Source of the DNA: a candidate division Hyd24-12 bacterium UBA6080
Lineage (GTDB): Bacteria > Fermentibacterota > Fermentibacteria > Fermentibacterales > JCC-6
DNA length: 64,000 nucleotides
Assembly: GCA_002436025.1 (NCBI GenBank)
Contig: DIXM01000003.1
Span: 195,454-259,453 of the forward strand
Direction: 5' to 3'
Shown: in pieces, positions 57,738 through 64,000 of the stretch
Position numbering within the stretch: position 1 is the stretch's first letter
Layout of the letters: every line of letters starts with the position of its first letter
Notes under the pieces: model-generated
What the model was told of the DNA's origin: nothing
The model's input: the letters and a program-made list of their open reading frames with translations, nothing else
Database searches by the model: none
Translations under genes and position numbers: made by a program

Positions 57738-58976
57738 ATGGAAAAACCTTTCAGATTGGTGGTTCTGCTCCTAACACTTGTTCAGTTTGCTTCTTCAGAT
57801 ACAGGGACGGCTCAGTCGAACGGAGAGGTCATTGCGTGGGGGTGGAATCAATACGGTCAGTGCGATGTGCCTCTACCGAACAGCGGTTTTGTTGCTGCAG
57901 CAGGAGGATATTTTCATAGCCTCGGACTGAAGGAAAGCAGTTCCATAGTTGCCTGGGGAAGGGATAACTGGTACCAGTGCAGTGTGCCTTATCCGAACGC
58001 ATCCTTTGTGGCAGTTGCGGGAGGTGAGTTTCACAGCCTCGGATTGAAAGCAAACGGTTTCATTTTGGCTTGGGGGAATGACTGGTACGGTCAGTGCGAT
58101 GTGCCTTTGCCGAACACCGGCTTTGTTGCTGTTGCTGGGGGGCTCAACCACAGCCTCGGCTTGAAGGGTGATGGATCCATCGTGGCGTGGGGCTTGAACG
58201 ATCACGGTCAATGTGATGTTCCTTCTCCCAATGAGGATTTCGTGGCGGTGGGAGGTGGATGGTATCACAGTCTTGGTCTGAAAGCCGACAGCTCCATAGT
58301 AGCATGGGGGTTGAACAGCTACGGTCAGTGCGATGTGCCTTTACCGAACAGTGTTTTTACGGCGGTTGCGGGAGGATACCACCATAGCCTCGGTCTGAAG
58401 GTTGACGGATCCATTGTGGCTTGGGGTGCTGGCCAACCAGGGCAGGCAGGTTTTCCCCACTACGGCCAGTGCAGTGTGCCTGAACCGAACAGCGGTTTCG
58501 TGGCTGTTGCCGCAGGAGGCTATCACAGCCTTGGTCTTAAGGAAGACGGATCCATCCTGGCCTGGGGGTGGAATCACGAAGGACAGTGTGATGTGCCGGA
58601 CCCGAATGAGGGGTTCTTTTCCGTCGCGGGGGGCGCGAATCACAGCCTTGGTCTTCGGGAGATCAACACTTCAGTGGAAGGCGAAGACCTGACAGGGAAC
58701 TCCATCCGCATCCAATCCATCGCTCCCAACCCATTCAGCAGGAGCACAACGGTGCTTTTCCGGTCTCCCGTTCTTTCCGAAGTATCCCTTGAGGTCTTCG
58801 ACACAACCGGTCGTTTGGTGAGAACACAATACCTCGGAAGTTCCCCGGCGGGCCAGCACAGCACCACCTGGGACGGCAGAGATGCCTCAGGAGCAGAACT
58901 CGCCTCCGGAGTCTATTTCATCAGGCTTCGGAGTCCCGAACAGCAGGCTTCAGCGAAGGTGCTGCTGGTCAGGTAA
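57738..58976 (+). CDS. Secreted RCC1-like repeat protein with FlgD/T9SS-type C-terminal domain (copy 2)
   Basis: A 412-residue protein with a signal peptide (about 1-25), about eight GQCDVPxPNSGF-type RCC1-like repeats, and a FlgD-like C-terminal domain (APNPFSRSTTVLF, EVFDTTGRLV, ending SAKVLLVR). One repeat carries an insertion, AWGAGQPGQAGFPHYGQC. It is a clear paralog of the protein at 53007. The ATG at 57738 is preceded by GGGGGAGTGCC. A hairpin terminator follows at 58995. Export through the type IX pathway is inferred. Confidence 0.82.
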   Translation: MEKPFRLVVLLLTLVQFASSDTGTAQSNGEVIAWGWNQYGQCDVPLPNSGFVAAAGGYFHSLGLKESSSIVAWGRDNWYQCSVPYPNASFVAVAGGEFHSLGLKANGFILAWGNDWYGQCDVPLPNTGFVAVAGGLNHSLGLKGDGSIVAWGLNDHGQCDVPSPNEDFVAVGGGWYHSLGLKADSSIVAWGLNSYGQCDVPLPNSVFTAVAGGYHHSLGLKVDGSIVAWGAGQPGQAGFPHYGQCSVPEPNSGFVAVAAGGYHSLGLKEDGSILAWGWNHEGQCDVPDPNEGFFSVAGGANHSLGLREINTSVEGEDLTGNSIRIQSIAPNPFSRSTTVLFRSPVLSEVSLEVFDTTGRLVRTQYLGSSPAGQHSTTWDGRDASGAELASGVYFIRLRSPEQQASAKVLLVR

Positions 58977-58994
58977 AAAACCCGGCTCTATATG

Positions 58995-59024
58995 GCCGCG
59001 CAGTATCACCCGATGCTGCGCGGC
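58995..59024 (+). terminator. Intrinsic terminator of the RCC1-like gene at 57738
   Basis: A 9-bp perfect stem GCCGCGCAG / CTGCGCGGC, with an additional ATC/GAT pairing inside its 12-base loop, followed by TTCTTC. It lies 19 bases after the stop codon. Confidence 0.75.
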
Positions 59025-59199
59025 TTCTTCACACAGCACATAGAACGCCAGAAGAGGGTAGTTCCGGCGGGAGTTCTGCGAGCGGGTTTCCCTGAGCCAC
59101 CACCCGGACGTGCAAGGCTGCCGCATCAGGTCCGGTACTTGGATCGCAGGGTGATGGAACACCCTCAAACGCATCTCAGTTCGGCCTTTGCGTGCTGTT

Positions 59200-59310
59200 T
59201 GAAGAGGGGATTGTCAGTTAGCGAGCCTTACAGGATTCCGATGGAACACCTTTGTAGCCTGGATGCAGGGAGTGGCGTCCCTATGGGACACTACGCTGAA
59301 GCTCTGCTGG
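59200..59310 (+). repeat. Partial copy D of the intergenic repeat
   Basis: GGGGATTGTCAGTTAGCGA near 59207 is nearly identical to the sequence at 60408 in copy B, followed by diverged matches (CCGATGGAACAC, GATGCAGGGAGTGGCGTCCCT). Read in one frame it gives GFRWNTFVAWMQGVASLW, similar to DLRWNSLLPWLRGIAALR in copy B. The left end and the terminal TTGACA are missing. The remaining bases from 59311 to 59564 show nothing else. Confidence 0.5.
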
Positions 59311-59564
59311 AGAGCCAATCAGGCGTCTGAGACGAAAAACCCTTCTAATGCCGCTTCACAGCCTGAGGGGAATGGAAGAGTGTTTAGGTTGCCTTGATCA
59401 CGAAGCAGTACTGCCTCTACCGTTTTGCCAAACTGTCATCAACTGCGTGGTTCTTCTCCGAGTCCACTGGCGGGGACGGTACTGGTAGCCGAATGGTTCC
59501 GGAACCTGTTGATGGATCGTCGGTGCAGTGTAGCCGAAGTGGAGGTGGGGATCACCTTCAGCTT

Positions 59565-60194
59565 CTAGTTGAAGCTTCCCTTTATCGAACTCCAGGTGGA
59601 CCTCTCCAGACCGGTGGTGCCGGAGATTATCATGAACACCCCGAACGAAGCGCCCCAGGTGGACTGGCTGCTCTGCCATGATTCCCCATCGTCGCTGCTG
59701 AAGAAGCACTCGCTGTTCCACCCCGCTTGGTTGTTGTCAACCGGACATGCCACACTGGAGTTGTTCACAGCCTGGAAGCAGAACCAGTAGGGCTGGCCCG
59801 CAGCCAACACCGGAGGGTCGGCGATGGTAACCATCAAGTGGAAGAAATCGTAACCCCCCCATGTGAGGCCTATGTCCTCGTAGACGACGTCTTGCTCGGT
59901 GCCGTACCAGAAAAACGTGCCGTCGGGGGAAACCGAGTCGTCCAACTGGAAACCGAAATTGTATGAATCCACGGTATCCGGCGGATCGAACCCCAGCCAG
60001 AGATCCACCTGGTACGGGACGAAATCCACCGTGGGATGGCAGTCCTCCGCGAGCATGTAACCAGGGCCGCTTTCGCAGGAAACCGCTGCGGGGAAATACC
60101 CTTGAAAAGGTTGTGTCACCAGAACATCATCCCAGGCTGGAAGCATCGGGTTCGGGGACAGGATTACGAAAGCAGCGAGAAAACACGTGCACAT
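59565..60194 (-). CDS. Secreted protein with STWSSIK C-terminal tail (duplicated cassette copy B)
   Basis: A 209-residue paralog of the protein at 56707, the same length and aligning throughout: DDVLVTQPFQGYFPAAVSC, AEDCHPTVDFVPYQVDLWLG, SYNFGFQLDDSV, AGQPYWFCFQAV, and the ending ERSTWSSIKGSFN. One cysteine of copy A (in QPCWF) is replaced by Tyr. GGGAGGGG precedes the ATG. It runs divergently from the SBBP propeller gene across the second copy of the intergenic element. Function unknown. Confidence 0.75.
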   Translation of the reverse strand: MCTCFLAAFVILSPNPMLPAWDDVLVTQPFQGYFPAAVSCESGPGYMLAEDCHPTVDFVPYQVDLWLGFDPPDTVDSYNFGFQLDDSVSPDGTFFWYGTEQDVVYEDIGLTWGGYDFFHLMVTIADPPVLAAGQPYWFCFQAVNNSSVACPVDNNQAGWNSECFFSSDDGESWQSSQSTWGASFGVFMIISGTTGLERSTWSSIKGSFN

Positions 60195-60548
60195 AAAACC
60201 CCTCCCGTCATCATGTCGTATCCGATAACAGAAGGAGTGCTGGTGGTCAATCCCACGGCTTCACTCCGAGCCGTCCTGCGCCTATTGAAGCGCAAAGATG
60301 AACAGCAATCGGTGAGCATGAATCATCCTTGGGTTTGAGGACCCAATGCCTGTCAAAAAGCAATGTGCTTAGGATTGGGGGGTGTCCCCTTAATGGTGAT
60401 GAACCAGGGGATTGTCAGTTGGCGAACCGAGTTGACCTGCGTTGGAACTCCCTTCTCCCCTGGTTGCGGGGAATCGCGGCCCTGAGAGAGATCTCTGGCG
60501 TCTTGAGGGAAAGCGCTCCATGCTTCCGAGCCACGACAGAGATTGACA
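60195..60548. repeat. Duplicated intergenic element, copy B
   Basis: The best-preserved copy of the element described for 57337-57680. It contains GCGCAAAGATGAACAGCAAT near 60301, GTGAGCATGAATCATCC, GGATTGGGGGGTGTCCCC, GGGGATTGTCAGTTGGCGA near 60408, GACCTGCGTTGGAACTCCC, a CCCCTGGTTGCGGGG hairpin-like block, and terminal GATTGACATG. One frame reads NSLLPWLRGIAALREISGVL, matching copies C and D at the protein level, so the core may derive from an old coding sequence. Confidence 0.65.
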
Positions 60549-60571
60549 TGGTCAACCAAGGATGTTATCTC
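60543..60571 (+). promoter_or_regulatory. Candidate promoter at the end of repeat copy B
   Basis: TTGACA (60543-60548), a 17-base spacer and TATCTC (60566-60571), 51 bases before the ATG at 60622. The -35 is perfect and conserved at the end of copies A and C; the -10 is weak and not conserved among them. Confidence 0.4.
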
Positions 60572-60621
60572 GATTCAAGATAACCTTAAGTTAAGGTTCA
60601 GGATAAGCGAGGAGGAGCGGG

Positions 60622-63003
60622 ATGACTCAATACAGAGCAGGAACGCTCGTACTGATCGTCATTCTCACAATACCTTCCACCCGGGTCGAATCTTCCCCGG
60701 GATTCATCCGTAACGACGGGCAGTGGCCCGAGGAGGTTTCCTTCCTCCTTCGTCAGGGTGATGCGGACTTCTGGTTTACATCCGAGGGCGTGGTAGTCTC
60801 CGAGTACCACTACTGTGACATTGACCGTCCCTATGAGGTGGACATCCGGTCGGAGCTGGATCTGGAGCCGGTGGAGCCTGTCGAAAGATCGGTCCTGCGG
60901 GTTCGTTTTCTCGATGCTTCACCTGATGCGGTCATCACAGGAGAGAGCCCGCTCAGAGAGTATCACAACTACTTCCTCGGAGATGATCCGTTGCAGTGGA
61001 GGTCATATGTTCCATTGTACAACTGCATTCGTTACCGTGATCTCTATCCGGGGATAGATGTTCTTTACCACATTGGAGTAAGAGGCCTGAAGTACGATCT
61101 GACCGTAGCCCCAGGTGCCGATCCGAATCGGATCATCATCGAGTACCGGGGTGCCGACGGTCTTGATGTGACATCGTCGAGAGAACTTCGGGTCGAATCG
61201 GGAGAGACCGTTCTGATCGAGGGTCGGCCCGAAGCCTGGCAGATCCGGGATGGCCGCAGGGAGCCGGTGGATATCTCATATCGCCTGCTCGGGCACTCGA
61301 CCGTCATGTTTGACATAGGGAACCACGATCCATCCTTGCCTCTTGTGATTGATCCACCGCTTGAACTGCTGTACAGCTCATATCTGGGAGGAACGGAACG
61401 AGATTTCGGTACTTCTCTTGCAATCGGTTCTGATGGCTGCAGACTTCTCACGGGACAGACCAGATCAGCAGATTTTCCAGTTGAAGAACCTTTTCAGGGG
61501 GGTTACGGGGGGATTCGGGACGCATTCATAACGAAAGTTTCATCAGATGGCAGTGAGCTTGTTTTCAGCACTTACCTCGGTGGATCAGGGACAGACCAAG
61601 CGAACGGTATTGCATTGTCCGAAATCGAAGAGATTGTAGTTACCGGCAATACCACGTCATTGGATTTTCCTCTTCTGAATCCATTTCAAGGTTATCAGGT
61701 TGGGCAAGACGCATTTGTCACAAAGCTTTCCCCGGATGGTGCGACTCTGCTGTCAAGCACCTATCTCGGAGGGAGCATGGGGGAGTCCTCCCGGGCAGTT
61801 GCGATCGATCCATCGGGATCGATGACCGTTGTTGGATATACGGACTCCCCGGACTTCCCGCTGCAGGACCCGTTTCAGGGCACCTACACCAGTCCGCTGG
61901 ATGACGCATTTATCACCCGCATCAGTCCGGAGGGAAACTCTCTTGTTTACAGCACTTACTTGGGCGGGTATGGAACAGACCAGGCTTTCGATGTTATCGT
62001 TGATGATGAAGGCAATTCCTATGTGACCGGCCGGACATCATCAAGCAACTTCCCGGTGATGAATGCCTACCAGGAGAGCTTCGCGGGAACGATGGATGCG
62101 TTTGCGGTGAAGCTCTCTCCGGACGGGTCGGAGATGTTGTACGGAACATATCTGGGCGGGAGTCTGTGGGAGAACGGACGGGCTGTGGGCCTGCATGAAG
62201 GGTGCCTGTTCATTGTCGGGAATACTGAATCCATGGACTTTCCCGTGAAATACGCCTTTCAGGAGGAGCTCGCGGGAGGTCCCAGCGGGGACGCTTTCCT
62301 GACCAAGCTTGATCCTGCTGGACAGCAGATTGTCTTCAGTACGTTTTTTGGAGGTTCCCTGAGTGACGGTCTCCGCAGCGTCTGGGTTGACGAGGGAGGG
62401 AGTGCTTTCATTTTCGGATATACCTACTCTCCGGATCTGCCTCTCCATAATCCATTTCAGAGCAATCTGGCGGGAACCAACGACTGTATGTTAGCCAGGT
62501 TTGCCCCCTGGGGTTCAGAGCTCTTCTGGAGCACGTTTCTGGGTGGAACCGATGATGAGGCCGGACACGACATCGAGGTGGATGCTTCTGGGAACACTCA
62601 CCTGGTTGGAACCACCTACTCGGCGGACTTTCCGGTCCTGAATCCCTATCAGTCGGAACTGCTGGGCACATCGGATGTGTTCTTCGTCACGTTTGGACCT
62701 GAGGGAACGCCTGTAGATCCTCCGTACGATGCACCTGTCCCTTCAGGTGCTTCCTGGTCGATCGGTCCCAATCCCTTCAATTCAGTGCTTCAGATCGAAT
62801 TGGCCTTGGGATACGGGTCTTTCGAGCTGTCGGTCTACGACCTGACTGGTAGACTGGTAGAATGTCTTGCCTCAGGCACCATGCAGGCTGGGGAGCACAC
62901 TTTCGTTTGGGAAGCTTCAGAGTATTCCAGCGGAGTCTACTTCATCGAGGCCCGGATGGAATCAGGCGCCTCTTCGGTAGAAAAGGTCCTGCTACTGCGC
63001 TAG
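60622..63003 (+). CDS. Secreted SBBP-repeat beta-propeller protein with FlgD/T9SS-type C-terminal domain
   Basis: A 793-residue exported protein. It has a signal peptide (about 1-24), an N-terminal domain (about 25-240; FIRNDGQWPEEVSFLL start, as in proteins with SBBP repeats), then seven to eight SBBP repeats of about 55 residues (pattern LVYSTYLGGYGTDQAFDVIV, GNSYVTGRTSSSNFPV, DAFAVKLSPDGSEMLY), and a FlgD-like C-terminal domain (IGPNPFNSVLQI, SVYDLTGRLVECL, ending VEKVLLLR). GAGGAGGAG precedes the ATG. It is probably displayed or released by type IX secretion; the ligand is unknown. Confidence 0.85.
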   Translation: MTQYRAGTLVLIVILTIPSTRVESSPGFIRNDGQWPEEVSFLLRQGDADFWFTSEGVVVSEYHYCDIDRPYEVDIRSELDLEPVEPVERSVLRVRFLDASPDAVITGESPLREYHNYFLGDDPLQWRSYVPLYNCIRYRDLYPGIDVLYHIGVRGLKYDLTVAPGADPNRIIIEYRGADGLDVTSSRELRVESGETVLIEGRPEAWQIRDGRREPVDISYRLLGHSTVMFDIGNHDPSLPLVIDPPLELLYSSYLGGTERDFGTSLAIGSDGCRLLTGQTRSADFPVEEPFQGGYGGIRDAFITKVSSDGSELVFSTYLGGSGTDQANGIALSEIEEIVVTGNTTSLDFPLLNPFQGYQVGQDAFVTKLSPDGATLLSSTYLGGSMGESSRAVAIDPSGSMTVVGYTDSPDFPLQDPFQGTYTSPLDDAFITRISPEGNSLVYSTYLGGYGTDQAFDVIVDDEGNSYVTGRTSSSNFPVMNAYQESFAGTMDAFAVKLSPDGSEMLYGTYLGGSLWENGRAVGLHEGCLFIVGNTESMDFPVKYAFQEELAGGPSGDAFLTKLDPAGQQIVFSTFFGGSLSDGLRSVWVDEGGSAFIFGYTYSPDLPLHNPFQSNLAGTNDCMLARFAPWGSELFWSTFLGGTDDEAGHDIEVDASGNTHLVGTTYSADFPVLNPYQSELLGTSDVFFVTFGPEGTPVDPPYDAPVPSGASWSIGPNPFNSVLQIELALGYGSFELSVYDLTGRLVECLASGTMQAGEHTFVWEASEYSSGVYFIEARMESGASSVEKVLLLR

Positions 63004-63109
63004 TTCATTTGAGTTGCGACTGTTGTGTCCGACTGGCCCTGTCTGTCTCATGCCGCACGAGATGATGCGGAGAAGCATACTCATTCCCCGTAAGCAGAGA
63101 AGCCGTACA

Positions 63110-63256
63110 TACAGTATGGCGAGGCGACTGGGTCTTGATTGGAACTCCCTGCTGCCCTGGTTGCAGGGAATAGCCTCCCTGCGATTGATTTCTGGTGTCT
63201 TAATGGAGGCTACCCTTCCCTTTTGCTGAATAGAAAAAGATGGGATTGACATGATT
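63110..63256 (+). repeat. Partial copy C of the intergenic element
   Basis: Right part of the element: TATGGCGAGGCGACTGGG, TTGATTGGAACTCCCTGCTG, CCCTGGTTGCAGGG (5-bp stem with GTTG loop), TGATTTCTGGTGTCTTAA and terminal GATTGACATG with TTGACA at 63246-63251. One frame reads LDWNSLLPWLQGIASLRLIS, matching copy B. It ends 53 bases before the RCC1-like gene at 63309. Bases 63004-63109 show nothing else. Confidence 0.6.
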
Positions 63257-63308
63257 CTATCAAAGGAGAATCTTTATTATTGTCAATCCAAAAAGAAAAG
63301 GAAGAACC

Positions 63309-64000
63309 ATGAAGCTGTTTTCGCTTCTCATTTCTTTGTTGCCAGCTTATTGCCTTTTCATAAGCTGTGGGAACAATACCACTGGGCCCGGGGATCCACC
63401 TGAGAGTGGCGCCATCGAAACGATGGGGCGTTACGACTTCGGCTGCAATGATGTTCCTTCTCCGAACAGTGATTTCGTTGCAGTTGCGGATGGATACTTT
63501 AACTGCCTTGGTGTGAAGGAAGACGGTTCAATCGTGGCGTGGGGATGCACGTGCAGTGTTCCATCACCGAACAGTGGTTTTGTTTCGGTAGCGGTGGGCG
63601 AGGCGCATAGCCTCGGGTTGAAGGCAAATGGCTCTATTGTGGCGTGGGGGGATAACTCTTACGGTCAGTGTGATGTACCCGAGCCAAACAGTGGTTTCGT
63701 GGCGGTTGCGGGGGGAGATTTTAACAGCCTTGGTCTGAAAGACGATGGTTACATCGTGGTGTGGGGGTTCGACGAATGGGAGGAGTGTTCCGTACCTGAG
63801 CCAAACAGTGGGTTCGTTTCGGTAGCAGCGGGAGATCATCACTTCCTCGGACTGAAGGAAGACGGCTCCATCATTGCATGGGGGTCTAACCTGCTCGGGC
63901 AGTGTGATGTTCCTTCTCCAAACAGCGGCTTCGTGGCTGTTGCGGGGGGGTACGGTCACAGCCTGGGCCTGAAGGAAGTGTCAACGACAGTTCAATTTTC
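63309..64000 (+). CDS. RCC1-like repeat lipoprotein (copy 3), 3' end outside window
   Basis: An open frame of 230 codons reaching the right edge. It begins MKLFSLLISLLPAYCLFISC, a lipoprotein-type signal with Cys20 as the probable acylated residue, unlike the plain signal peptides of copies 1 and 2. About five or six RCC1-like repeats follow with SLGLKxDGSIVAWG and CDVPSPNSGFVAVAGG patterns; the first two are shortened. AAAAGGAAGAACC precedes the ATG. The visible end (LKEVSTTVQF) corresponds to the junction before the FlgD-like domain in the other copies. Confidence 0.8.
   Translation, partial: MKLFSLLISLLPAYCLFISCGNNTTGPGDPPESGAIETMGRYDFGCNDVPSPNSDFVAVADGYFNCLGVKEDGSIVAWGCTCSVPSPNSGFVSVAVGEAHSLGLKANGSIVAWGDNSYGQCDVPEPNSGFVAVAGGDFNSLGLKDDGYIVVWGFDEWEECSVPEPNSGFVSVAAGDHHFLGLKEDGSIIAWGSNLLGQCDVPSPNSGFVAVAGGYGHSLGLKEVSTTVQF

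Noticed and set aside
58992..59330. Plus-strand open frame of 112 codons after the RCC1-like gene
   Set aside because: It begins within the terminator hairpin and ends in repeat copy D; composition is not coding-like.

Overview
The window reads as a chromosomal segment of a Gram-negative, probably anaerobic bacterium. Cues are a selenocysteine-type SelD, molybdopterin genes, a rubredoxin, a hydrogenase-associated TM1266-like regulator, an ADP-forming acyl-CoA synthetase, an outer-membrane barrel, and several secreted proteins with FlgD/type-IX-secretion-like C-terminal domains. DNA is GC-rich up to about 51.8 kb and visibly less so afterwards. Placement in an FCB-group candidate phylum (Fermentibacterota-like) is an inference from gene content only.

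Layout. 1-2.5 kb: split transketolase (5' cut by the window edge) and a SerA-like dehydrogenase. 2.6-6.2 kb: a four-gene membrane operon built around a DUF6754 protein, closed by a strong terminator; a second DUF6754 gene lies at 12.3-13.5 kb. 6.3-11 kb: a double-length MutL-like protein, a small acidic protein, rubredoxin, TM1266-like regulator, TIGR02757 protein, tRNA-Phe and an RF-1-domain protein. 11.1-12.2 kb (minus strand): SelD whose active site is encoded by in-frame UGA, with a bacterial SECIS-like hairpin and a Cys-rich N-terminal extension. 13.5-20.4 kb: GNAT, a secreted protein, a PUR-family protein, a YgiQ radical SAM protein, two small membrane proteins and an M16C protease. 20.4-24.3 kb: molybdopterin cluster (MobB-ModE fusion, moeA, moaA, moaC, mog/moaB), tightly overlapped. 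24.4-32.3 kb: ADP-forming acyl-CoA synthetase fused to GNAT, an EamA transporter, and a YhaO/YhaN-type nuclease-ATPase pair.

32.4-38.4 kb: a DYEYQ-repeat protein, an AlbA_2 protein, a YvlB/DUF2089/DUF4097 module behind a good promoter, a PHP protein with a truncated glycosyltransferase part, and an outer-membrane barrel with terminator. 38.4-43.5 kb: saccharopine dehydrogenase-like protein, methyltransferase and two polytopic GT-C-like proteins. 43.6-46.1 kb: DUF5989, SxtJ-like and carbamoyltransferase trio. 46.2-49.6 kb: radical SAM/SPASM, membrane protein, ATC-hydrolase-like and GMC oxidoreductase genes in a coupled operon. 49.9-51.8 kb: APC permease fused to a PTS EIIA-like domain.

52-64 kb is an accessory, surface-protein-rich region: three RCC1-like propeller proteins (one cut by the right edge), an SBBP propeller protein, three secreted proteins ending in a shared STWGSIK-type tail (a fourth lies at 14 kb), three tandem zinc-ribbon membrane paralogs, a probable radical SAM remnant, and a duplicated intergenic element whose copies lie upstream of the surface-protein genes and end in TTGACA. 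The most novel-looking items are the SelD gene architecture, the DUF6754 operon, the shared C-terminal tail and the dispersed intergenic repeat.
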